NCBI GenBank assembly: GCA_003563255.1
Contig: PWSL01000156.1
Location: forward strand, 1-19,453
Length of the DNA: 19,453 bases
DNA from: Desulfonatronospira sp.
GTDB lineage: Bacteria; Desulfobacterota; Desulfovibrionia; Desulfovibrionales; Desulfonatronovibrionaceae
Direction of reading: 5' to 3'
The notes under the pieces are model-generated. The model was not told the origin of the DNA. It searched no databases and was given only the letters and a program-made list of their open reading frames with translations. Positions 7,816-14,924 of this stretch are shown piece after piece. Made by a program: the position numbers and the translations under genes. The number at the start of each line of letters is the position of its first letter. The first letter of the stretch is position 1.

Positions 7816-8496
7816 ATGGATTCCAATAAGCCCCACCATACCGGTCACCGCCAGAGGCTGAAAGAACGTCTCAACCATGACCCTTCCAGCCTGCAGGACT
7901 ACGAAATTCTGGAACTGGTCCTGGGTTACGCCCTGCCCAGAAAAGACACCAAACCCCTGGCCAAGAACCTGCTCAAAAGGTATCCCACCTTCAAGGATAT
8001 CCTGGCTGCAAAACCCGGGGACCTGCAGAGTGTTGACGGCATCGGTCCGGGTATTATTACATTTCTAAAGCTCTGGGGAGAATTCTGGGCCAGGACCGAG
8101 CAGTCCGGCATCAGTACCAAGAGTACTCTTGATTCTCCGGAAAAGGTTGTCCGTCTGGCCAGGTCCAGGCTGCAGTTCAAGCCCATTGAAGAGTTCTGGA
8201 CCATTATGGTGGACAATAAAAACCGCCTGCTGGGCTTCGAAAAAATGAGTCGGGGAACCGTGGATCAGGCTCCTGTTTTTCCAAGAGAAATTTTGACTGC
8301 TGCCCTTGAAAAAAGGTCCAGCGGTATTATTCTATTACACAACCACCCAGGCGGGGATCCGCATCCTTCAGTACAGGACAGAGAACTGACCAGAAAAATC
8401 AAGGAGGTTTCAACTGCCCTGGGAATCAGGCTCCTGGATCACGTGATTATTTCCGAGGACAGCTTTTTCAGTTTTCAGGAACATGGCTATGTTTAA
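7816..8496 (+). CDS. radC: RadC family protein (JAB/MPN domain, UPF0758)
   Basis: The ATG at 7816 gives 226 residues, the usual RadC length, with AGGGA (7802-7806) 9 bases upstream; the longer frame would enter holA. The N-terminal part (about 1-100) has the helix-hairpin-helix region LQSVDGIGPGIITFLKL. The C-terminal part is a JAB/MPN metalloprotease-like domain with the metal motif HNHPGGDPHPSVQD (residues 175-188) and ALGIRLLDHVIISEDSFFSFQEHGYV. The metal-binding residues are intact, but the cellular role of RadC is unsettled; the old DNA-repair attribution in E. coli was withdrawn. It is the last gene of the leuS group, and a nest of repeats follows. Confidence 0.93.
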   Translation: MDSNKPHHTGHRQRLKERLNHDPSSLQDYEILELVLGYALPRKDTKPLAKNLLKRYPTFKDILAAKPGDLQSVDGIGPGIITFLKLWGEFWARTEQSGISTKSTLDSPEKVVRLARSRLQFKPIEEFWTIMVDNKNRLLGFEKMSRGTVDQAPVFPREILTAALEKRSSGIILLHNHPGGDPHPSVQDRELTRKIKEVSTALGIRLLDHVIISEDSFFSFQEHGYV

Positions 8497-8586
8497 CGCG
8501 CATATCATTATCACTTTATAACAGCTCAAGCCATTTCAGTATGCCATACAAACTGTTACATATCACTACAGTGACATTTTGTGATA

Positions 8587-8884
8587 GTATCTGTTTAGCG
8601 TTTTGCATGTGGCATGGGGACTGGCTCTTCCGGGACCCACTTGTCCCAAAAAATGAGATATTTTTAGCACAAAATAATGCTACAGCGAAACTTATGATTG
8701 GCCTCCGGGGACTGGCTCTTTTGCCGCCGAGATTTTTGAGCAGTTGAGGGTTTTGCATCGGCAAAAGTGCCTGTCCCCAATTGAGATACCATAGTGTATT
8801 TTATAAGTTTCGCTGTAGTGATAATGCTCAAGTGGGTCCCGGAGTGCCTGTCCCCTGCTTTCCTTAAAAGCGCTAAACAGATAC
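8587..8884 (+). repeat. Family A element with perfect 8-bp target duplication, itself interrupted (copy A2)
   Basis: The ends are GTATCTGTTTAGCG and CGCTAAACAGATAC. TTGTGATA flanks the element exactly on both sides (8579-8586 and 8885-8892), a clear target duplication. The arms GGGGACTGGCTC (8616-8627) and GTGCCTGTCCCC (8844-8855) enclose a TTCCGGGACCC / GGGTCCCGGA inner stem, nearly identical to the copy at 19333. Its loop is split by the B element at 8680-8820; without that the element would be about 151 bp. Confidence 0.88.
8680..8820 (+). repeat. Inner family B element with ATAATG duplication (copy B2)
   Basis: The ends are CTACAGCGAAACTTATG and ATAAGTTTCGCTGTAGTG. Arms GGGGACTGGCTC (8707-8718) and GTGCCTGTCCCC (8767-8778) enclose a TTTTGCCGCC / CGGCAAAA stem. 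ATAATG precedes (8674-8679) and follows (8821-8826) it. Removing 8680-8826 restores AGCACAAAATAATGCTCAAG, which matches the uninterrupted A copy near 19412-19431 at all but one base. If the terminus is CA-CTACAG as in other copies, the duplication would be ATAA and the first two element bases are changed here. Confidence 0.85.
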
Positions 8885-9089
8885 TTGTGATAATTTTTGC
8901 CTCGGCCACCGGGGAGAGGCACCCGGCACTTATTTTCCTAAGGAAGACTTACGGATTATTATAATAAGTGCGGGGAACCTGTCCCCTTCGAGTTCAAATT
9001 AAGTGTCGCTGTAGTGATAGTCTTGCCGGAGATAGTTAAACCTCAGGCAAGCTTATGTACAACGCCAACAAACCCACAGGAGAAGCTTT

Positions 9090-9359
9090 ATGAATTCCAT
9101 GAATTGTATACTCAGCGGCAAGGTTCAAGGCGTTTTCTTCAGATCCTGGATCCAGGAACAGGCCCAGAGTCTGGAGGTGAAAGGATGGGTGAGAAACCTG
9201 CATGACGGACGGGTGGAAGTTCTGGCCCAGGGAGATGAAGATGCCCTGGCTGAATTCAAGAAAAGACTGATTCAGGGCTCTTCCATGAGTGAGGTCAAGG
9301 ACATCAAGTGCGAAGACATGGAATACGACAAGACCTATTCCAAGTTTGAAATCAGGTAA
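9090..9359 (+). CDS. acyP: Acylphosphatase
   Basis: A small cytosolic enzyme hydrolysing the carboxyl-phosphate bond of acylphosphates such as carbamoyl or 1,3-bisphosphoglycerate. The 89-residue protein has both family signatures: GKVQGVFFRSW with the catalytic Arg18 and GWVRNLHDGRVEV with the catalytic Asn36, spaced 18 residues apart as in characterised members. AGGAGAAG (9078-9085) precedes the ATG at 9090; the second Met (9099) is an alternative start that would keep both motifs. The gene stands alone between two repeat-filled gaps, ahead of lon. A small inverted repeat CTTGCC ... GGCAAG (9022-9051) lies in its 5' region, of unknown meaning. Confidence 0.93.
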   Translation: MNSMNCILSGKVQGVFFRSWIQEQAQSLEVKGWVRNLHDGRVEVLAQGDEDALAEFKKRLIQGSSMSEVKDIKCEDMEYDKTYSKFEIR

Positions 9360-9435
9360 CCCGTTACCTGCTTCACGCCCCGAAGTAGTTGTATCGGCAT
9401 GAAAACCTGCCCTGAGAGCACCTGTACTGTGCGTC

Positions 9436-9573
9436 TTATCTGTTTAGCGCTTTGCCTGTAGCCTGGGGACTGGCTCTCCCCGCACTGATTTTTAGCTGAT
9501 GTGAAAATCATTACTAAATAATAAGTTCGTGGGTGCCTGTCCCCTGCTTTCCTTAAAAGCGCTGAACAGATAC
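9436..9573 (+). repeat. Family A element with 8-bp target duplication (copy A3)
   Basis: A 138-bp element with ends TTATCTGTTTAGCGC (first base changed from G) and GCGCTGAACAGATAC. TGTGCGTC lies exactly on both sides (9428-9435 and 9574-9581). Arms GGGGACTGGCTC (9465-9476) and GTGCCTGTCCCC (9533-9544) enclose a decayed CCCCGCACTGATTTTT / AATAAGTTCGTGGG stem and an AGCTGATGTGAAAATCATTA loop that closely resembles the one at 19268-19287. It occupies the middle of the 364-base gap between acyP and lon; 9360-9427 shows nothing recognisable. Confidence 0.88.
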
Positions 9574-9625
9574 TGTGCGTCCAACAAGACCTTAATGACT
9601 ATTGCCGGACACAACTTAAAATAGC

Positions 9626-9668
9626 ATCAAGCCCTGCATCTGTCTGCGGGGCTTGATTTTGTATTTTT
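9626..9668 (+). terminator. Rho-independent terminator upstream of lon
   Basis: ATCAAGCCCTGC (9626-9637) pairs with GCGGGGCTTGAT (9646-9657), one mismatch, with an 8-base loop, followed by TTTGTATTTTT. It would end transcripts from acyP or from the A3 repeat. It lies 55 bases before the lon start, so the lon promoter would have to lie between them or read through; I see no convincing promoter there. Confidence 0.7.
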
Positions 9669-9723
9669 GCGTCCAAAAACCGGATTCATTCCGGCATATC
9701 CATTTTTCAGGAGAAAATCAGCC

Positions 9724-12141
9724 ATGAGTGACGACAAAATATATCTTTCTGACCCTGGAGAAATAATCAATTCACCAGAAGACAACCCTCAATCCGACAG
9801 TTCGGGACAGGAGGGGGAGATAGAAATCCCCTCAAAGCTTCCTTTGCTTCCGGTACGTGATATAGTGGTTTTCAACTACATGATCCTGCCCCTGTTCGTT
9901 GGACGGGATAAAAGCATCCAGGCCATTGACTACGCCCTCAACAACAACCGTTACCTGTTCATATGCACCCAGAAGGACGAACAGGTGGAAGACCCCGGTC
10001 CGAATGATCTTTACCAGACCGGCACGGTGGTCATGATCATGCGCATGCTGAAAATGCCGGACGGCCGCCTCAAGGTCCTGGTGCAGGGAATCAACAAGGC
10101 CAGAATCCGCAATTACGTCCAGACGGATCCCATGGATATCGTGGAGATCGAAATCCTCATGGACAAGGAATTCACCGAGCCTACATCCGAGTCCGAGGCT
10201 CTTCTACGGGCTGCCCGGGAGCAGAGTGAAAAGCTGCTGGGCCTTCGCGGAGTGGACGCCTCCGAAATCATGGCCGTTTTAAACAGTGTTGACGACCCTG
10301 GCCGACTGGCGGACCTGGTAGCCTCCAACCTCAGGATGAAGCCGGTCGATGCCCAGCAGATCCTGGAGTGCGATGATCCTCTGCAGCGCCTCAAGATGGT
10401 CAATGAGCAGCTTGTCCGGGAGGTGGAGGTCGCCTCCATGCAGGCCAAGATCCAGAACATGGCCAAGGAAGGCATGGACAAGGCCCAGCGCGAATACTTC
10501 CTGCGGGAGCAGCTCAAGGCCATCCGCAAGGAACTTGGAGAGGTCACCGAAAGCGGGGACGACATGGATCAGCTCCGGGAGTCCCTGAAAAAGGCCAGAC
10601 TGCCGGCCAAGGTGATGAAAGAGGCTGAAAAACAGCTCCAGCGCCTGGAGAACATGCACCCTGACTCCGCCGAATCCACCGTGGCCAGGACTTATCTGGA
10701 GTGGCTGGTGGAAATCCCCTGGAAAAAAAAGACCAAGGACCGCCTGGACATAAAGGAGGCTCAGAAGATCCTGAACGAAGACCACTATGACCTGGATAAA
10801 GTCAAGGAAAGGATCCTGGAATATCTGAGCGTGCGCAAACTCAATCCCAGGATGAAAGGCCCCATCCTCTGCTTTGTAGGTCCTCCCGGTGTAGGCAAAA
10901 CCTCCCTTGGCCAGTCCATAGCCAGGTCACTGAATCGCAGGTTCGTGCGCATCTCTCTAGGAGGAATGCGGGACGAGGCTGAAATACGCGGCCACCGCAG
11001 GACCTATATCGGTTCAATGCCCGGGCGTATCATCCAGAGCATGAAGGATGCCGGGTCAGTAAACCCCGTCTTCATGCTGGACGAAATCGACAAAGTGGGC
11101 ACCGATTTTCGCGGGGATCCATCCTCAGCCCTGCTGGAGGTGCTGGACCCGGAGCAGAATCACTCCTTTACCGACCATTATTTAAATGTGCCATATGACC
11201 TCTCCAAGGTCATGTTCATCTGTACCTCCAACATCCTGGACACCATACCATCGGCACTGCTGGACCGCATGGAGGTTATCCGCATCCCGGGCTATACCGA
11301 GCAGGAAAAAGTAAATATCGCCCGCCAATATCTCATCCCCAGACAGATCAGGGAAAGCGGACTCAAGGAGAAGGACATATCCTTAAGCGACGGGGTCTTA
11401 AAACAGATTATCCGCAACTACACCCGGGAAGCCGGGCTTCGCAACCTGGAGCGCGAAATCGGGGCGGTCTGCCGCAAGATCGCCAGGCAGGTTGCAGAAG
11501 GCCGGAAAGGTCCTTTCCGCATCACCAGGAAAAAACTGGACAAACTACTGGGAGTACCCAAGTACATCCAGGAAGACCGGGAAAAAGAACTGCCTGCAGG
11601 TGTGGCCATCGGGCTGGCCTGGACCGCTTACGGCGGGGAAATCCTGCACGTGGAGGTCAGCCTCATGCCGGGCAAGGGCAAGCTTATTCTCACCGGCCAG
11701 ATGGGGGAAGTCATGAAGGAAAGCGCCCAGGCTGCCCTGAGCTATGCCCGCAGCAGGGCCAGGACCCTGGGTCTGGATGAAGACCTCCTGGACAAACGCG
11801 ATATTCATATACATGTCCCGGCCGGCGCCACTCCCAAGGACGGTCCATCGGCCGGACTGACCATGGTTTCAGCACTGGTTTCGGCCCTCACTGACAAGGT
11901 CCTGCCGGGGGATATCGGTATGACCGGAGAAATCACCCTGCGCGGCAGGGTACTTCCGGTGGGAGGCATCAAGGAAAAGATCCTGGCTGCCGTGTCATCT
12001 GGGATCAAGACGGTTATTATTCCAGATTCCAACAAACGCGATTTCAATGAAATCCCGCCGGAACTCAGGAAAAATATCCAGGTCCGGACCGTGGAGAGTA
12101 TTGATGAAATCTGGCCCATCCTGGAAATCGGCAAGGGTTGA
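9724..12141 (+). CDS. lon: ATP-dependent protease La (Lon)
   Basis: Lon degrades misfolded and regulatory proteins in the cytosol. I chose the ATG at 9724 (805 residues; AGGAG at 9709-9713) over an upstream TTG-type start. The N-terminal substrate-binding domain begins at about residue 38 (KLPLLPVRDIVVFNYMILPL) after an acidic, Ser/Pro/Glu-rich tail that makes the protein slightly longer than E. coli Lon. The AAA+ domain has Walker A GPPGVGKT (386-393) and Walker B FMLDEID (Asp453, Glu454). The protease domain carries the dyad Ser709 (GATPKDGPSAG) and Lys752 (GGIKEKILAA), 43 residues apart as in E. coli. Everything catalytic is intact. No CIRCE-type operator is visible upstream; a terminator follows. 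Confidence 0.97.
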   Translation: MSDDKIYLSDPGEIINSPEDNPQSDSSGQEGEIEIPSKLPLLPVRDIVVFNYMILPLFVGRDKSIQAIDYALNNNRYLFICTQKDEQVEDPGPNDLYQTGTVVMIMRMLKMPDGRLKVLVQGINKARIRNYVQTDPMDIVEIEILMDKEFTEPTSESEALLRAAREQSEKLLGLRGVDASEIMAVLNSVDDPGRLADLVASNLRMKPVDAQQILECDDPLQRLKMVNEQLVREVEVASMQAKIQNMAKEGMDKAQREYFLREQLKAIRKELGEVTESGDDMDQLRESLKKARLPAKVMKEAEKQLQRLENMHPDSAESTVARTYLEWLVEIPWKKKTKDRLDIKEAQKILNEDHYDLDKVKERILEYLSVRKLNPRMKGPILCFVGPPGVGKTSLGQSIARSLNRRFVRISLGGMRDEAEIRGHRRTYIGSMPGRIIQSMKDAGSVNPVFMLDEIDKVGTDFRGDPSSALLEVLDPEQNHSFTDHYLNVPYDLSKVMFICTSNILDTIPSALLDRMEVIRIPGYTEQEKVNIARQYLIPRQIRESGLKEKDISLSDGVLKQIIRNYTREAGLRNLEREIGAVCRKIARQVAEGRKGPFRITRKKLDKLLGVPKYIQEDREKELPAGVAIGLAWTAYGGEILHVEVSLMPGKGKLILTGQMGEVMKESAQAALSYARSRARTLGLDEDLLDKRDIHIHVPAGATPKDGPSAGLTMVSALVSALTDKVLPGDIGMTGEITLRGRVLPVGGIKEKILAAVSSGIKTVIIPDSNKRDFNEIPPELRKNIQVRTVESIDEIWPILEIGKG

Positions 12142-12183
12142 TCGCCTGATGATCCAGGAGCTCAAATCTTCAGATTGACTACA

Positions 12184-12220
12184 CCGGAGGGAGACCCTCT
12201 TGCCCCCCTCCGGTTTCATT
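12184..12220 (+). terminator. Terminator of lon, possibly bidirectional
   Basis: CCGGAGGG (12184-12191) pairs perfectly with CCCTCCGG (12206-12213) and is followed by TTTCATTATTT. It lies 43 bases after the lon stop and about 30 bases from the end of the convergent HD-domain gene, so the stem may serve both. The T-rich tract is clear only on the plus strand. Confidence 0.8.
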
Positions 12221-12245
12221 ATTTCCAGGCAACTCTGCCCGGCCT

Positions 12246-13502
12246 TCAGTCAAAATCCGCCAGCAGTGCACCGATGTGTACCACTCCCAGCAGGTTTTCA
12301 CGCTGGTAGCGGTTGCGGATCTTCCATTGGGCCTGCTGCAGTTGTTCATTGGTAATGCCGTTTCTGGTTGCGGTATAAGCCTCGATAAATGCCGCCAGGT
12401 TATCGCAGACCTTGAGGAGGTGTCCGTCCCTTGGGTCGAATTCATCCCGGTTATAATTTTGGTGCAGCTCCAGCGCCTCCAGGCTCAAAACCCTGCCCTC
12501 ATGCACCACGGTATTGTCAAACTCTGAATACTCCTTCCCCCCGAGATAGTAGCGCAGTCTAAAGGTCAATTCCCTGTACTGCGGCTCATCCAGAAGGGTA
12601 AACACCCTCTGCTCCAGTTCTTTTTGCTCATATTCCCGGATAAGGTCTTTTATCCTCTGCACAGACTGCTTTACCGGGGAAATTATATCCCGGGTCAAAA
12701 GCTCCGGCAGATCGTGGATCAGGCCCGCAAAAAAGTTGTTCTGCCTGCGCTGGGAGCAGGCCCCCACAGACAGGCTGAAAAAATAGGCAAAGCTGGCCAC
12801 GATAAACATATGCCCCAGCACTGAGGTCTCCGGGATGCGTGGGGTCTGGGACCACCTCTTTTGAAACCGCAGACGCCCGCACAGGTTTACCAGTCCTCCC
12901 AGGCCGTTGCGCGATCCTCCGGCAATTTCGCGCATGCCTTCAAGATCGAAGTGCTGTTTTAACAGTTCTTCAAAATTGGCCTCGATATCTTTGAGCTCGT
13001 CATCGCCCGGGTTGACCCCCTTGATAAGCCCGAACTCCCAGCTGCTGGCAAAGATATGCGCTGCACTCAGGATCTTGCCTGCCAACCCGGTATCATCAGG
13101 TTTTTGCAGGTACGTACAAAGCCCATGCCAGAAAAGTGAACCCAGGGGCTGTACCCTGGGCTGCAGCTGTTCCAGGACCCATTCTGTCAGCTGCCGGTAG
13201 TGCTCCGGGTTGGATTTGATGCGATAAAATATGGGGGGCTTGATATCGGTTATGACCAGCCGGTACAGGTATTCGAAAATACCGCCCAGGACGACCTCTT
13301 CCCCAAGGCGAAGCCTCTGTTGGGCATCCAGGTCCCTGGAATTGAGAAGATAAAGGATGTAAGCCACAAACATCTTGTGCGCCTGCTTGTCCACCTCCAC
13401 CAGCTCCACCGGACGCAGCTTGTCGTTCCAGCGCTTCATGAAAGAACCCGAAAAAATCAGTTGCAAAAGCCCCTTGCGTACGCTGGGATGATGTTCATGC
13501 AT
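12246..13502 (-). CDS. HD-domain (YfbR-like) protein with an apparent degenerate N-terminal duplicate
   Basis: The ATG at 13502 gives 418 residues; an AGGAGAGGAGG tract directly upstream makes it far better than the in-frame TTG at 13526. The C-terminal half is an HD phosphohydrolase domain of the YfbR/5'-deoxynucleotidase type: ETSVLGHMF (His231), GLIHDLPELLTRDIISPVK (His263-Asp264, with the Glu of DLPEL) and KVCDNLAAF (Asp367), the full metal-binding set. The N-terminal half repeats the same order with losses: QAHKMFVAYILYLL (His42), GIFEYLYRLVITDIKPPI where HD is FE, and KILSAAHIFA where the last Asp is Ser or Ala. I infer a tandem duplication with an inactive first copy. The substrate is unknown; nucleotide hydrolysis is a family-based guess. 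It is convergent with lon, and a palindromic repeat lies 93 bases before its start. Confidence 0.82.
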   Translation of the reverse strand: MHEHHPSVRKGLLQLIFSGSFMKRWNDKLRPVELVEVDKQAHKMFVAYILYLLNSRDLDAQQRLRLGEEVVLGGIFEYLYRLVITDIKPPIFYRIKSNPEHYRQLTEWVLEQLQPRVQPLGSLFWHGLCTYLQKPDDTGLAGKILSAAHIFASSWEFGLIKGVNPGDDELKDIEANFEELLKQHFDLEGMREIAGGSRNGLGGLVNLCGRLRFQKRWSQTPRIPETSVLGHMFIVASFAYFFSLSVGACSQRRQNNFFAGLIHDLPELLTRDIISPVKQSVQRIKDLIREYEQKELEQRVFTLLDEPQYRELTFRLRYYLGGKEYSEFDNTVVHEGRVLSLEALELHQNYNRDEFDPRDGHLLKVCDNLAAFIEAYTATRNGITNEQLQQAQWKIRNRYQRENLLGVVHIGALLADFD

Positions 13503-13594
13503 AATCGTCCACCTCCTCTCCTGCAATGCCTGATCCTGTCCACACCCGCCAGGCCCTGGTTACACGAAATTATTAAACCTGAATCCGTGAAAAA

Positions 13595-13794
13595 CAGGTT
13601 CCGGAATTTGTCAAAAAGGCCGCAAAGACTCACTCCAAGGCAGACTAAATCAAAATCCCGGTCTTGCCTGATCAAATATACTGCATGGCATTCAAAAATT
13701 AATATAAATTAAATCAGATGGTTAAAGGATTTTGATTAAGTCTGCCTAAGTCGCTCAGACAGTTTGCGGCCATTTTGTCAAACCCCGGAACCTG
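13595..13794. repeat. 200-bp imperfect palindrome (copy D)
   Basis: The left arm (13595-13660) begins CAGGTTCCGG and contains GGCCGCAAAGACTCACTCC and GGCAGACTAAATCAAAATCC. The right arm (13727-13794) is its imperfect reverse complement, ending CCGGAACCTG. An AT-rich spacer of about 66 bases separates them. The arms match the inner arms of the element at 16413-16834 over their length (shared ACTCACTCCAAGG and TAAATCAAAA blocks), so the two are one family. The GTAAC-type outer ends are not visible here. It sits upstream of the HD gene and forms the first part of the 480-base gap 13503-13982; 13503-13594 shows nothing else recognisable. Confidence 0.75.
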
Positions 13795-13797
13795 GAA

Positions 13798-13927
13798 GGG
13801 GGACTGTCCCCGCTAAGTACTATCTATGAAGGTTCACACAACTTAGCGTTTTTCATATTTAATTTGTGCAGGAAAGGTGTCGCGGGGACTGTCCCCGGGC
13901 CGGTTCCGGCACCCCCTGAATGGTTAC
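13798..13927 (+). repeat. Family C repeat with two GGGGACTGTCCCC palindromes (copy C2)
   Basis: Palindromes GGGGACTGTCCCC occur at 13799-13811 and 13884-13896. The portion from 13859 to 13927 repeats 124-187: TTGTGCAGGAAAGG, the palindrome, then CCCCCTGAATGGTTAC. Between the two palindromes lies CGCTAAGT (13811-13818) paired with ACTTAGCG (13841-13848) and followed by five T. That resembles a plus-strand terminator, but no plus-strand gene precedes it. The segment directly follows palindrome D and may be part of the same composite. Confidence 0.6.
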
Positions 13928-13935
13928 AACTACAG

Positions 13936-13975
13936 GTATCTGTTTAGCTTTGCATGTGGTGCGGGGACCGGCTCT
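13936..13975 (+). repeat. Truncated family A left end (copy A4)
   Basis: GTATCTGTTTAGC, TTTGCATGTGG and GGGGACCGGCTCTTC (from 13963) match the left arm of family A; the right arm is absent. It breaks off about 8 bases before the stop codon of the minus-strand EamA gene and begins exactly 8 bases after the GTTAC end of copy C2. Confidence 0.7.
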
Positions 13976-13982
13976 TCATTCA

Positions 13983-14921
13983 TTACCCACCGCCCTTTCT
14001 GAAAAACATGCGCAGTCTAATTAAAAGCCGGTTGCCGCCTGTAAACACTGCGTCCAGCTGGGCCGCCAGCATCCCTGCCAGCATCAGGGCGCAGCCTGTC
14101 CACCCCCTGGGACTTAAGACCTCCCCCAGGATAATGACCCCGGCAAGCACTGCAAAAACAGTTTCCAGGCTCAGAATGACCGCGGCATGGGTAGGGGGGG
14201 CTCTTTTCTGGGCCACCACCTGCAGGGTGAAGGCCACTCCCACCGAAAGTGCACCGCCGTAAAGGATGGGCACTGCAGCGCCTTTGATCATGCTCCAGGT
14301 GAGTTCTTCCAGCACCAGTCCCACCAGGAGACTCAGTAAAGCACACACCCAGAACTGCATGGCCGCCAGCCGCAGCACGTCCATTCTGGGAGCCAGCCAG
14401 CCGATGACAATCACATGCAGGGCGTACATAAAAGCACACCCAAGCACCAGGCTGTCCCCCAGGTTGATATGCAGGCCATCGGTGATGGTCAGCAGGTACA
14501 GCCCGGTCACCGCAAGAAGGGCCCCCACCCCGGACCCCGGTCCGGGCCTGAACCCCCACAAACACCCCAGAAGGGGGACTATGACCACATAAAGCCCTGT
14601 AATAAAACCGGCTTTGCCTGCGGTAGTATAAATTATGCCCACCTGCTGCAGTATGCTGGCGACAAACAGGATGCCCCCGGAAATAAGACCGGCCAGCAAA
14701 AGAGAAGGGCCTTTTCTGTGTGCAGTAACAGGGGGCGTGAGACCGCCGAAATAAAAAATCAGCGGAGTCAGCACCAGTGCCCCCAGGGCAAAGCGGATGC
14801 CCGTGTACATGAAAGGCCCCATGTGGTCCATGCCGACTTTCTGGGCCACAAAGGCCGTGCCCCATATCAGGGCTGTCAGAAGGAGCAGGAGATCGCCCCG
14901 GAGATGGCTTTTCCAGGACAC
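13983..14921 (-). CDS. EamA/DMT-superfamily transporter
   Basis: A 312-residue inner-membrane protein of the drug/metabolite transporter superfamily, with two EamA repeats of about five helices each (roughly residues 12-145 and 155-290). It opens with the family-typical LLLLLTALIWGTAFVAQKVG and continues GIRFALGALVLTPLIFYF; the second repeat ends SLETVFAVLAGVIILGEVLSPRGWTGCALMLAGMLAAQL. Such proteins export amino acids or other small metabolites; the substrate cannot be read from sequence. The start is a GTG, 3 bases after the stop of the upstream permease gene, so translation is probably coupled and the exporter is made with the ABC importer. The Arg/Lys-rich C-terminus is usual. A truncated repeat lies immediately downstream. 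Confidence 0.9.
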   Translation of the reverse strand: MSWKSHLRGDLLLLLTALIWGTAFVAQKVGMDHMGPFMYTGIRFALGALVLTPLIFYFGGLTPPVTAHRKGPSLLLAGLISGGILFVASILQQVGIIYTTAGKAGFITGLYVVIVPLLGCLWGFRPGPGSGVGALLAVTGLYLLTITDGLHINLGDSLVLGCAFMYALHVIVIGWLAPRMDVLRLAAMQFWVCALLSLLVGLVLEELTWSMIKGAAVPILYGGALSVGVAFTLQVVAQKRAPPTHAAVILSLETVFAVLAGVIILGEVLSPRGWTGCALMLAGMLAAQLDAVFTGGNRLLIRLRMFFRKGGG

Positions 14922-14924
14922 GGG

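Larger units (their letters stand above)
8564..9016 (+). repeat. Outer family B element of a three-layer nest (copy B4)
   Basis: The left end CACTACAGTGACATTTTG (from 8564) matches the reverse complement of the right end AAGTGTCGCTGTAGTG (9001-9016). Flanks are ATAT and ATAG, only 3 of 4 equal. Removing the inner A element and one duplication (306 bases) leaves about 147 bases, the size of the other B copies, with a recognisable but decayed hairpin: GGGGAGAGGCAC and CACTTATTTTC on the left, AATAAGTGCGGGG and CCTGTCCCC on the right. This is the oldest-looking layer. With its flanks it accounts for most of the 593-base gap between radC and acyP. Confidence 0.65.

Noticed and set aside
8541..8922. 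Several short open frames on both strands within the radC-acyP gap
   Set aside because: They coincide with the nested repeat arms, and the same peptide fragments recur at other repeat copies, so they are by-products of palindromic DNA.
9574..9723. Heat-shock (CIRCE or sigma-32 type) control of lon
   Set aside because: No CIRCE inverted repeat and no convincing heat-shock promoter boxes could be found between repeat A3 and the lon start.
13200..13712. A 170-codon plus-strand frame antisense to the HD gene and into palindrome D
   Set aside because: It is a shadow of the HD gene in its first half and repeat-derived in the rest; there is no ribosome binding site or domain.
13811..13853. Hairpin CGCTAAGT/ACTTAGCG followed by five T, resembling a plus-strand terminator
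   Set aside because: No plus-strand gene precedes it, the loop is 22 bases and it lies inside a repeat cluster; chance or part of the element.
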